This document shows, in pieces, positions 35,918-44,263 of a stretch of DNA of 64,000 nt. The first letter of the stretch is position 1. Every line of letters starts with the position of its first letter. The position numbers and the translations under genes are program-made. Below the pieces are notes generated by a model. The model saw nothing but the letters and a program-made list of their open reading frames with translations, was not told the DNA's origin and ran no database searches. The stretch is from Chitinophagaceae bacterium (GTDB taxonomy: Bacteria > Bacteroidota > Bacteroidia > Chitinophagales > Chitinophagaceae): contig JAHBTJ010000004.1 in assembly GCA_019638595.1 (NCBI GenBank), positions 62,001-126,000 of the forward strand, written 5' to 3'.

Positions 35918-36057
35918 TTTTACCACACAGGCACATAGGGCAGATAGCAAGATATAGTGTTTTTTTGATCAGGCAATTGACGCATCCACGCTTCAAACAC
36001 AGAACCAGGAGCAAAAAATAAAATACCCCTATGTTCCTGTACTTCTATGTGGTAAAA
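35918..36057. mobile_element. MITE-like element, copy B
   Basis: About 140 bp. It begins TTTTACCACACAGGCACATAGGG and ends ATGTGGTAAAA, so the ends are inverted copies of one another with one seven-base indel. The middle shares GCATCCACGCTTCAA with copy A at 30926-31053. It lies two bases after the acyltransferase stop codon and could also fold as a long hairpin in the transcript. Confidence 0.65.
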
Positions 36058-36089
36058 CGGTAAGCCTGCTTTTGCCGGCTATTCTTATT

Positions 36090-37334
36090 TTATTTTTCAA
36101 CGTAATTCAGATCTTTACCGAAAGTTTCTTTGGTAAGAATAATGGCTGCTGTGCCGATAGCCATAATAATGATAGCGGCTATCCATCCGCCTGTATAATA
36201 ATCCGTAACGTTTCTCAATCCCTGGAAAAGAGGTAAGATAAATATAGCCAGCATGCCCCTTACCATATTAGGAATGGTAGTTGCTGCAGTAGACCTGATA
36301 TTGGTGCCAAACTGCTCCGCCGCCATTGTTACAAAAATAGCCCAGAAGCCTGTACCAAACCCAAGTCCGGCACAAACCCAATACAAAGCAGAAGCTGTTC
36401 CATTCTTTAACAGCACAAAATAGAGCAGCATGAAGATTATAGTGATTGCGTAAAACAACAATAAGGCCTTTTTACGGCTTCGCATCCATTGGCTAACAAA
36501 ACCTATTGCAATATCACCGATAGAAATACCAACATAGGCAAACATAATCGCCTTCCCGGGATCTATCTTATCTGTGATGCCCATTACTTTTCCAAACTCA
36601 CTGGAAAAAGTCACTAACACTCCTATTACAAACCAGGTAGGCAGCCCGATCAAAATTCCGGTTATATACCTCTTCAATCTATCACCATTATTGAAGAACA
36701 TCAACAGGTTTCCACGAGATACGTTGAGTTTTTTTGTTTCATGAAACATCCCAGACTCGAATACAGAAATACGCAATAGCAGCAACAATAGCCCTAAACC
36801 ACCCCCAATAAAATAGCAAATGCGCCATCCATCAGGATAACTAAATATCTCTTTCATTATAAAAGCAAGTACAGCGCCTGTTAAACCGATACCCGCAACC
36901 AATGAAGTGGCGATGCCTCTTTTTTCCTTTGCAGTAAGTTCAGATACAAGAGTGATGCCCGCTCCTAATTCACCAGCCAGGCCTATTCCCGCAATAAAAC
37001 GGATGATCTTATATTGATCTACTGTTTGAACAAAGCCATTGGCAATATTAGCCAGGGAGTATAATATAATAGAGCCAAACAATACGCTCAGTCTTCCTTT
37101 TTTATCTCCCATTACCCCCCATAAAATTCCGCCAATTAACAAGCCCCACATCTGCCAGGTAAGTATACCTTCGCCATCGGTTAATATCTGTTCTTGTGTA
37201 AGACCTAAATCGTGCAAACTTGGTATACGTATAATCCCAAACAGCAACAGGTCGTAGATATCTACAAAATAGCCAAGAGCGGCAACTATTACAGCTACGT
37301 TAAATATGGAAGCAGACGTTTTGGGTTGAGACAT
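36090..37334 (-). CDS. MFS transporter (metabolite:H+ symporter type)
   Basis: 414 residues, with about 12 hydrophobic helices. The MFS loop 2-3 motif is present as GVMGDKKGRLSVLFG and a second, weaker match (MRSRKKA) lies at the middle loop. The sequence type (SALGYFVDIYDLLLFG-like N-terminus) resembles sugar- or dicarboxylate-transporting MFS members. It is not coupled to neighbours. The substrate is unknown. Confidence 0.8.
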   Translation of the reverse strand: MSQPKTSASIFNVAVIVAALGYFVDIYDLLLFGIIRIPSLHDLGLTQEQILTDGEGILTWQMWGLLIGGILWGVMGDKKGRLSVLFGSIILYSLANIANGFVQTVDQYKIIRFIAGIGLAGELGAGITLVSELTAKEKRGIATSLVAGIGLTGAVLAFIMKEIFSYPDGWRICYFIGGGLGLLLLLLRISVFESGMFHETKKLNVSRGNLLMFFNNGDRLKRYITGILIGLPTWFVIGVLVTFSSEFGKVMGITDKIDPGKAIMFAYVGISIGDIAIGFVSQWMRSRKKALLLFYAITIIFMLLYFVLLKNGTASALYWVCAGLGFGTGFWAIFVTMAAEQFGTNIRSTAATTIPNMVRGMLAIFILPLFQGLRNVTDYYTGGWIAAIIIMAIGTAAIILTKETFGKDLNYVEK

Positions 37335-37345
37335 TGAATATGGTT

Positions 37346-38311
37346 TTATGAAGCTTTGGAAGATTTTTTACCGAAGAAAAGTTTCCAGAAAACGGGCAAT
37401 GTGGTTACCACCACAATAATAATCACGATCACTTCCAGGTGATCTCTCAGTTCAAATCCAAATTGTTTTCTCACCCATATTTGTAAAAAGTGGCCGGCGA
37501 AGATCATACTGATCACCCAGGCAAAGCAACCTACGATATTATAAAAGGCAAACTTCTTTTTGTCCATATTAACAATACCCGCTACAATAGGGGCAAATGT
37601 TCTGATGATCGGCAGGAACCGGGCAAATACGATAGCACCGCCGCCATGCTTTTCAAAAAAATCGTGCGCGTCGTGCAGGTACTTTTTCTTGAACAGGAAA
37701 CGGTCTTTCCAGGTAAACATGGCAGGTCCTATTTTTCTTCCGAACCAGTATCCCAATGTATTGCCGATAATACCCATGAATGATATCAAGCCTACCAGCA
37801 GGAATAAATCTATCCATTCGTTCTGTATGGCTTCAATACCAAAGTTTTTATAGAATTCATTCATAAGGTTGCTGCTGTAAATACCCGCTACGAACAGCAG
37901 GCTGTCGCCGGGTAAAAAGAAGCCGATAAATAACCCGGTTTCGGCAAATACTATGAACAATAAGAGCCATAATCCCCCATTAACAATGTAGAACATAGGG
38001 TTGAGCAGGTCTTTCCAGGTAAAATTTTTATGAAGCGTTACAGTGCTTTGTGATTTGATTTCCGCGAGTGTGGTAGTAGCTGCTGAATATCCCTCGAGGT
38101 GAATGCTAACCGGATCGGTAGCGTTTACTGAAATAACTGCAAAACCTTTTTCATCTGTGGTATATATGCTGTCTTTACCTCCATTTGAAACCATGATATT
38201 GGTCAGAGGTTCTTCATACTGGTTAATAAACTGAACGCTCACCTGGTCCTGGGCAAATGCTGTTGCCGTTAATACAATACTTACAACAAATCCTAAAAAT
38301 CTTTTCATCAT
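37346..38311 (-). CDS. DedA-family protein with N-terminal Ig-like domain
   Basis: 321 residues. After a signal peptide (to FAQD) comes a carboxypeptidase-regulatory/Ig-like beta domain (about 22-95). The DedA/VTT membrane domain follows, with ETGLFIGFFLPGDSLLFVAG and the signature FARFLPIIRTFAPIVAG. DedA proteins have been linked to undecaprenyl-phosphate and lipid recycling and to membrane potential. The periplasmic Ig-like fusion is unusual for the family. Start at ATG 38311 or 38308. Confidence 0.8.
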   Translation of the reverse strand: MMKRFLGFVVSIVLTATAFAQDQVSVQFINQYEEPLTNIMVSNGGKDSIYTTDEKGFAVISVNATDPVSIHLEGYSAATTTLAEIKSQSTVTLHKNFTWKDLLNPMFYIVNGGLWLLLFIVFAETGLFIGFFLPGDSLLFVAGIYSSNLMNEFYKNFGIEAIQNEWIDLFLLVGLISFMGIIGNTLGYWFGRKIGPAMFTWKDRFLFKKKYLHDAHDFFEKHGGGAIVFARFLPIIRTFAPIVAGIVNMDKKKFAFYNIVGCFAWVISMIFAGHFLQIWVRKQFGFELRDHLEVIVIIIVVVTTLPVFWKLFFGKKSSKAS

Positions 38312-38419
38312 AAACTTTAGTTGATATTTTTCCCGGCGCAAATTTGCAATTTCTGGCGTAATTAACCGCCTGTTTTTACAAGGATTTAAAAAAGATGGAA
38401 AAAAACTAACATTTAATTA

Positions 38420-39892
38420 TCATTCAGCCTCAAATGCAAGGGCTTTGGCGTCGTCAAACTCGCCTTCGGACCGTGCAATAACACAACTGGCAAGTGTGTT
38501 GCCGATAACATTTACAGAGGTACGCGCCATATCCATCAGTTCATCAATGCCATAAATTGCCATAATGGGCCATACCGGGAAGTTGAACGTAGAAGCCGTG
38601 GCTATCAGTATTACCAGCGATGCGCGGGGTACCGCGGCCACTCCTTTGCTGGTAAGCATCAGCGATAAACCGATCATGATCTGCTCGCCTATGGATAGAT
38701 CCATGCCTGCCGCCTGGGCTACAAAAACGGAGGCAAGTGAAAGATACAGGGTAGTACCATCCAAATTAAATGTATAGCCGGTGGGTATTACAAAGGACAC
38801 GATTTTGCGCGGCACACCAAATTTTTCCATGTTTTCGAGCGCTATAGGCAGGGCGGAGTCGGAACTGGTAGTGGCAAACGCAATAGATACAGGCTCTTTA
38901 ATGGCCTGTACGAATTTTTTTAAGGGCACTTTGGCAATGAACAAAGCAATAGGTACCAGTATGAGTATAATAAAACAAATTAAAGCGAGGTACAGGGTAA
39001 GGAGCAAAAGAAAGAGATTTTTAAGGATGTCAATGCCGAGATGCCCCACCGTAACCGCTATAGCCGCCCCCACACCAAACGGGGCAAAATACATGATGAT
39101 ATTGGTAAACCTGAACATGGTCTCGGCCAGGCTCTCGGTAAATTCCAGCAACGGCTTTTTTTTCTGCTCACTCAGCATAGCCAGCGCTATACCGAATATT
39201 ACGCTAAAAACCACGATCGGCAGTACATTGCCCTCATAGATTGATTTAATGATGTTTTCCGGGAATATGTCTATAATATGATCCTGCCAGGTTTTACCCG
39301 GGGCATCGGGAAGCTTTTGCAGTAAATCAGGCGGATGGGCAATGCCTGCGCTGTCAAGTACGGCAATCATCTTTTCCTGCATATGCTTTTCGGTAGATCT
39401 GGGAATTTCCTTCAACAGGCTTTCCGGTACATTAATGCCTTCGCCGGCTTTGGTAATATTTATAAATACAATGCCGATCAGCAGGGCAAGCGTAGTTACA
39501 ATTTCAAAATATACCAGCGACTTCCAGCCCATGCGCCCCACTTGCTTCAGGTTGGAATGGCTGGCAATGCCCACTACAAGCGTAGCGAATAGCAGGGGCG
39601 CTACGATCGTTTTTACAAGCCTCAGGAATATCTTGCTCAAAAACTGCAGGTTCTGCGAAAACTCCCGGAAATCAAGCCCAATTTCAACGCCGATGGCCAT
39701 TGCCACCAGTATCCAGGTAGTAAGAGATTTTTTATACAGGGCGAACAATACCAGGCTTGCAATAAATATCCAGCGGGAAGCAAATAAAACAGTTTCGGGA
39801 AGGATGATCCATTTTTCCAGGGCAACGAAATGAAGGACAGCAATAATGGTGAATAAAATAACAGCCAGTATTCCCGATTTCTTTTTGTTCAT
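38420..39892 (-). CDS. Dicarboxylate/amino acid:cation symporter (SDF family)
   Basis: 490 residues of the DAACS/SDF family (GltP/DctA relatives). The HP1 serine-rich motif TTSSDSALPIALE, the TM7 region GYTFNLDGTTLYLSLA and the HP2 stretch (SKGVAAVPRASLVIL) are visible. Two extra hydrophobic segments precede the conserved core. It imports glutamate, aspartate or C4-dicarboxylates with Na+ or H+. Which substrate is used cannot be told here. Confidence 0.85.
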   Translation of the reverse strand: MNKKKSGILAVILFTIIAVLHFVALEKWIILPETVLFASRWIFIASLVLFALYKKSLTTWILVAMAIGVEIGLDFREFSQNLQFLSKIFLRLVKTIVAPLLFATLVVGIASHSNLKQVGRMGWKSLVYFEIVTTLALLIGIVFINITKAGEGINVPESLLKEIPRSTEKHMQEKMIAVLDSAGIAHPPDLLQKLPDAPGKTWQDHIIDIFPENIIKSIYEGNVLPIVVFSVIFGIALAMLSEQKKKPLLEFTESLAETMFRFTNIIMYFAPFGVGAAIAVTVGHLGIDILKNLFLLLLTLYLALICFIILILVPIALFIAKVPLKKFVQAIKEPVSIAFATTSSDSALPIALENMEKFGVPRKIVSFVIPTGYTFNLDGTTLYLSLASVFVAQAAGMDLSIGEQIMIGLSLMLTSKGVAAVPRASLVILIATASTFNFPVWPIMAIYGIDELMDMARTSVNVIGNTLASCVIARSEGEFDDAKALAFEAE

Positions 39893-39993
39893 ATTGTAAA
39901 TGCTGGTAAAGTTTCAAAACTAACAGAAAGTTTACTGGTAATGAAAAAAAGAAATAATTCCTTTTATGCAGGCTGCATAAAAATGACGATCTT

Positions 39994-40026
39994 TTTGCCC
40001 GTTTTCAAATAAATCCCTTACTTTTC
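39994..40026 (+). promoter_or_regulatory. Promoter before the APC permease gene
   Basis: TTTG (39994-39997), a 21-base spacer and TACTTTTC (40019-40026), which differs from TAnnTTTG only in the last base. It lies 31 bases upstream of the permease ATG. Confidence 0.4.
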
Positions 40027-40057
40027 AAACTCAATACTAAAATTTTATACTAACGCT

Positions 40058-41542
40058 ATGAGTTTATTTGCAAAGAAACCCATTGACGTACTCCTTGAAG
40101 AAGCTAAAGGATCTGGCGAAAACTCCCTGAAAAGAACCTTAGGTTCCTGGGGACTCGTAGCATTGGGAATAGGGGCTATTATAGGCGCCGGATTGTTTGT
40201 AAGGACAGCCGCAGCAGCCTCTCAAAACGCGGGACCGTCTGTTACCATCGGTTTTTTAATAGCGGCGGTAGGATGTGCTTTAGCAGGTTTATGTTATGCA
40301 GAATTATCGTCTTCCATTCCAATATCCGGCAGCGCCTATACTTATACGTATGCCACCATGGGCGAATTGCTTGCCTGGATCATTGGGTGGGATCTCGTTC
40401 TCGAATATGCTGTTGGCGCTGCTACCGTTGGCATTGCCTGGAGCGAATATCTGAACAACCTGTTGGTAGAAGTATTTAATACATCGCCGATCCCCTATGA
40501 ATGGTGCCACTCTCCATTCCAGGTTTCTACTGAAGGGGTCAGGGGCATTCTTAACATTCCTGCATTAGGTATTGTAACTGCTATCAGCCTGCTATTGATC
40601 CGCGGGATACAGGAATCTGCCTTTGTCAATAACCTGATCGTTATTGTAAAAGTAGCCATCGTTATCCTGGTGATTGCTTTCGGTTGGTCATTTATAAACC
40701 CCGCCTACCACGATCCGTATATACCCGCTCCCCAAAAATATATTGATCACCAGGGTGTCTCTCACAATTTCGGAGGGTTTCTCGGTATACTGGGAGCCGC
40801 CGGTACTGTTTTCTTTGCCTTTATTGGTTTCGATGCCGTCAGTACTGCGGCACAGGAAACAAAGAATCCTAAAAAAGCAATGCCTTTCGGAATACTCGGT
40901 TCGCTGGTCGTTTGTACCGTTCTTTATATTTTATTTGCCCATGTTTTAACAGGACTGGCACCGCTGGAATTTTTCAGGGATCCTAATAAAGGAGGAGAAG
41001 CTTCTGTAGTGGCGGCAATACAGGAGGCGATGCCATCGTATGGCTGGCTGAGCAAATCTATAACAGTTGCTATTTTAGCAGGGTTCTCTTCCGTTATCCT
41101 GGTAATGCTGTTGGGTCAGAGCCGTGTATTCTTCTCTATGAGCAGGGATGGGCTGCTACCAAAAGTTTTCGCTGAAGTACACCCCAAATTCAAAACACCC
41201 TATAAAGGCAACCTGGTGATCCTGATCCTGGTAGCCATTTTTGCTGCTTTTATTCCCGGAGATGTTGTAGGGCACATGACCAGTATCGGAACTTTATTTG
41301 CCTTTATGCTGGTTTGTGCGGCGGTCATCATCCTGAGAAAAAAAGAACCTAACCTGCCCAGGCAATTCAAAACACCCTGGGTGCCGGTTTTACCTGTCTT
41401 AGGGATTCTCTCCTGTGGCTTGATGATTTTCGGACTGGGATGGGAAAACTGGGCACGCCTCGGAGGGTGGCTGGCGCTGGGCTTTATTATTTATTTCTTT
41501 TATAGCAAAAAACACAGTAAGCTGAATAACCCTGATAAATAG
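40058..41542 (+). CDS. APC-family amino acid permease (cationic type)
   Basis: 494 residues, about 12-14 helices. The TM1 motif GLVALGIGAIIGAGLFV, the TM6 AFIGFDAVSTAAQETKNP motif and QSRVFFSMSRDGLLP match the CAT/YfnA group of APC transporters for cationic or broad amino acids. A stable bidirectional terminator separates it from the convergent ric gene. Confidence 0.85.
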   Translation: MSLFAKKPIDVLLEEAKGSGENSLKRTLGSWGLVALGIGAIIGAGLFVRTAAAASQNAGPSVTIGFLIAAVGCALAGLCYAELSSSIPISGSAYTYTYATMGELLAWIIGWDLVLEYAVGAATVGIAWSEYLNNLLVEVFNTSPIPYEWCHSPFQVSTEGVRGILNIPALGIVTAISLLLIRGIQESAFVNNLIVIVKVAIVILVIAFGWSFINPAYHDPYIPAPQKYIDHQGVSHNFGGFLGILGAAGTVFFAFIGFDAVSTAAQETKNPKKAMPFGILGSLVVCTVLYILFAHVLTGLAPLEFFRDPNKGGEASVVAAIQEAMPSYGWLSKSITVAILAGFSSVILVMLLGQSRVFFSMSRDGLLPKVFAEVHPKFKTPYKGNLVILILVAIFAAFIPGDVVGHMTSIGTLFAFMLVCAAVIILRKKEPNLPRQFKTPWVPVLPVLGILSCGLMIFGLGWENWARLGGWLALGFIIYFFYSKKHSKLNNPDK

Positions 41543-41610
41543 GATGTGCGCAAACCTTACAGGCTGCTATTGACTTTCTAAGTAAGCCTTTTTTGCCTTT
41601 GACAATGCAA

Positions 41611-41644
41611 AAAAGTTTGATGAATATTATTTCATCAAACTTTT
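41611..41644. terminator. Bidirectional terminator
   Basis: AAAAGTTTGATGAA and TTCATCAAACTTTT form a perfect 14-base-pair stem around a six-base loop. The stem has an A run on one flank and a T run on the other, so it can terminate both the permease gene and the convergent ric gene. Confidence 0.85.
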
Positions 41645-41733
41645 GGCAAATCGTGCTTGCTGGTTGATTTTACCGGTCGTTTCTCAATAGTCCGTTGGAT
41701 TTTATTACGCGCATTTAGTATTGTACCAACAGC

Positions 41734-42456
41734 CTAAGCTTCCTTAACAAGCTGCTGCTCCATTGCTATGGCTTTTGGAAAAAGAATATTGTTCTCAAGG
41801 TGTATATGCAAATGAAGGTCTTCTTCAAACTCCTTTAGCAATGCGAAGCTCACCCGGTAAGTATTGCATGCGTCGGCAGGTGCTGTATAGTTACCGGTTA
41901 AAGCCGCTATTTTTCTAAAGCGCTCACCTTCCGTATCGTGTTCGTGCATCATTACGCTGATGGGGTTTTGAACCGTGCCGAACGGTGTATGCACAGGGCC
42001 GTCGCCCGCACCCACCATTTTCCTGATAAAAGGGAACAGCATCAGCTCTTCCTTTTTCATATGAGCCGTTAGTTCACCCGCACATTCATTGAACAGCTTC
42101 TCCACCTCAGCCAGCTCAGGATGCTGAGCGCCGTGCACTTTCACCACTTTGTTCAGCAGCGGCTGAATTTCAGGTATCCTGGTGGCTACATAGCGATGGT
42201 GTTTCTTTTCAATATAATCTGCCAGCAGGTCCAGGGGCCATGAATTATAGTTGGCTCCCGCGGGATCACCTGTTTCAACAGACTTTTGCAGGTCAGCGGT
42301 CAGGGTGTTGATCTTCGTATCATCGTTCCCGCAGGCCTCCGCTATAGTGCGGTTACCATTGCAGCAAAAATCAATGGAATGTTTTTTAAAAATGAGTGCT
42401 GTACGATAATCCAGCGCCGTTAATTCGCCAATAATGCTTTGCGGTGTAATGCTCAT
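41734..42456 (-). CDS. ric: Iron-sulfur cluster repair di-iron protein (Ric/ScdA/YtfE)
   Basis: 240 residues: an N-terminal DUF542 domain with the paired C31-C32 (SIDFCCNGN) and a C-terminal hemerythrin-like domain with metal-binding His/Glu (HHRYVATRIPEI, KVHGAQHPEL, HMKKEELMLFPF, HEHDTEGERF, HIHLENNILFP). These proteins repair Fe-S clusters damaged by nitric oxide and oxidants. Its place in line with the oxidase genes and an Rrf2 regulator suggests a shared response to NO. Confidence 0.88.
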   Translation of the reverse strand: MSITPQSIIGELTALDYRTALIFKKHSIDFCCNGNRTIAEACGNDDTKINTLTADLQKSVETGDPAGANYNSWPLDLLADYIEKKHHRYVATRIPEIQPLLNKVVKVHGAQHPELAEVEKLFNECAGELTAHMKKEELMLFPFIRKMVGAGDGPVHTPFGTVQNPISVMMHEHDTEGERFRKIAALTGNYTAPADACNTYRVSFALLKEFEEDLHLHIHLENNILFPKAIAMEQQLVKEA

Positions 42457-42460
42457 AATA

Positions 42461-42472
42461 ACTTAATTAAGT
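42461..42472. promoter_or_regulatory. 12-bp palindrome before ric
   Basis: ACTTAATTAAGT is a perfect palindrome four bases upstream of the ric ATG. It may be an operator for the Rrf2 or another regulator, but no copy occurs upstream of the oxidase gene or the Rrf2 gene. Confidence 0.3.
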
Positions 42473-42568
42473 GTTGTAAAAAGAATATTTAAAATGAATG
42501 GAACCGGAATTTTCATATAACCAGCAACGGCTGTAAGCATATAGTGCGTGCAAATCGCGATCTGTTTT

Positions 42569-42973
42569 TTAAGGTGAGGGTATATACCTGAATAAATAGT
42601 ACATAGCCCAACCGGTAAACGCCACAATCAGTATCCATACCCATGCCGGGATGCTTTGCGGTGTTTCGCTCCCTTTAATTAAAAAAGATTTTTGATCTCC
42701 CTTGCCATACGCGTTGATCATCAATGGCAATACACCGTCAACCACATCATTTTCCCTGATACCTTCAATAGCAATAGCCGGCCCGTTACGAACCACAAAC
42801 GGTATCTTGCGGATGCCTTCCTTACCGCTCGGGTCTTTGCTTACGATCTTCAATATATGATCTCCGTCTGCCAGTTTACGGGTATCGAGCTCAAAGCTTA
42901 CGGGCGATAGCACTTCCGCAACAGGATGACTGTCATCGTCAACAAAAATGAGGATGGTACTTTTGTCATTCAT
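42569..42973 (-). CDS. Small membrane-anchored protein of the oxidase operon
   Basis: 134 residues: a beta-rich N-terminal domain (about 5-95) and a C-terminal transmembrane helix (about 110-128, PAWVWILIVAFTGWAMYYLF). A cadherin/Ig-like fold is suggested by ILKIVSKDPSGKEGIRKIPF. It starts one base after the preceding stop, so it is tightly coupled to the cytochrome genes. It probably assists the oxidase; function unknown. Confidence 0.6.
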   Translation of the reverse strand: MNDKSTILIFVDDDSHPVAEVLSPVSFELDTRKLADGDHILKIVSKDPSGKEGIRKIPFVVRNGPAIAIEGIRENDVVDGVLPLMINAYGKGDQKSFLIKGSETPQSIPAWVWILIVAFTGWAMYYLFRYIPSP

Positions 42974-42974
42974 A

Positions 42975-43238
42975 CTATTGATTGTTTAGTATTACCCGCT
43001 TAATATGAGTATCCGATTTTTCACCGGGCCTCAGCAGCCATTTAACAGAAAAAAACAAGGTAAGCGCCACTATTGCCAGCATCGTCCATACGATCGCGTA
43101 ATCCCATTGACTTTCCGGGCCTGCGCCGTGCACAATGCCTTTTAAAACTTCCGGTTGCTGCCGCTCGCATACCGGGCATGCCATAGCCGGTACAAACGAT
43201 GTAGCTAACAGGAATAACAATAGCTTTATCTTTTTCAT
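42975..43238 (-). CDS. Small CxxC membrane protein of the oxidase operon
   Basis: 87 residues from ATG 43238, which overlaps the cytochrome c stop (ATGA). A signal peptide (to about residue 20, VPAMA) precedes CPVCERQQP and a transmembrane helix (WTMLAIVALTLFFSV). The CxxC may bind copper or take part in thiol redox during oxidase assembly. No named family is recognised. Confidence 0.6.
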   Translation of the reverse strand: MKKIKLLLFLLATSFVPAMACPVCERQQPEVLKGIVHGAGPESQWDYAIVWTMLAIVALTLFFSVKWLLRPGEKSDTHIKRVILNNQ

Positions 43239-44248
43239 TTCGTGTTGATTTTTTGTTGTAAAACATCCATCACCTTCTTTATATCTTCTGCCGTAACGTT
43301 TTTGGCGCCGTTGCTCCAACTGCTTCTTTCATAATTAATGATAGCCGTTACTTCCTTTTCTGTAAACTGCATATTGGTACCTACCGGGGGCATTGCACCA
43401 TATTCCTGCCGGGCATCGTAGCCGTTCATAATAATATCCACATACAATTCCAGGTTGTCGCCTTCCACTACGGGGCTGCCCTTTAACGGGGGGAAAGCGC
43501 CCGGCAGTCCTTCACCGTTAGCCTGGTGGCAGGCCTGGCAATTGGCGGCATACAATGTTTGGCCGTCAGCCAGGGCTTCTTCTGCAGGGCTACCACCTGC
43601 TGCATTTTTTTTCTGTTGCGGATACAGGAAACCCGGTACGGCTTTATTTTCCGGCAGGCTGGTTTGCTTTAACGACTGCAGATAGGCGAGCAGGTATAAA
43701 GCCTCCGGTTTGGCTACCACTTTCCCTTCTTTTTTTGACAGGAATGCTTCCGGCACATTTACCACAACATCTTTTTCCAACGGCTCTTTCTTAATAGTGA
43801 ACAGCCAGGGATAGGCAGGCATAACAGACTCTTTTACCACAATGCGGGGATTATACAGGTGCACCAGGTTCCAGTCTTTGGAAGGTTGCCGGTTACCAAC
43901 ATCCGTCAGGTCGGGACCGGTACGTTCGGTTCCCATCAGCGTGGCGGTGTTGCGCCAAAAATCGGTACGCGAAATACCTGCATAGTCGGCCGCAAGGCTC
44001 GGCCGACTACCCCATACTTTATCCATTTCCACATTCCTTACTTGCTGGGTGTGGCAGGCTACGCATCCATTCGCAATAAATAACGCCTTTCCTTTTACTA
44101 CATCCTGTTCCGGTTCCTTCCATGCAGGTAATGGTTTATTGTTTTGCTGATTACGTATGGCCGGAGATATGGCTACCAGCCAGGTCAATCCTACAAAAAG
44201 CAACGTAGCGGTTGTAAATAATTTTTTATGGTTATCAAATAATTCCAT
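43235..44248 (-). CDS. Membrane di-haem cytochrome c (CcoO-like plus c-type domain)
   Basis: 337 residues. An N-terminal anchor helix (about 10-30) is followed by a CcoO-like domain with haem motif C62-V-A-C65-H66 and axial-Met candidate in SVMPAYPWLF. A second cytochrome c domain has C237-Q-A-C240-H241 and AMPPVG. It thus combines the role of CcoO with a mobile-type haem domain normally supplied by CcoP. It lies 15 bp after the subunit I gene. Confidence 0.82.
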   Translation of the reverse strand: MELFDNHKKLFTTATLLFVGLTWLVAISPAIRNQQNNKPLPAWKEPEQDVVKGKALFIANGCVACHTQQVRNVEMDKVWGSRPSLAADYAGISRTDFWRNTATLMGTERTGPDLTDVGNRQPSKDWNLVHLYNPRIVVKESVMPAYPWLFTIKKEPLEKDVVVNVPEAFLSKKEGKVVAKPEALYLLAYLQSLKQTSLPENKAVPGFLYPQQKKNAAGGSPAEEALADGQTLYAANCQACHQANGEGLPGAFPPLKGSPVVEGDNLELYVDIIMNGYDARQEYGAMPPVGTNMQFTEKEVTAIINYERSSWSNGAKNVTAEDIKKVMDVLQQKINTK

Positions 44249-44263
44249 ATCAAAAAAATATAG

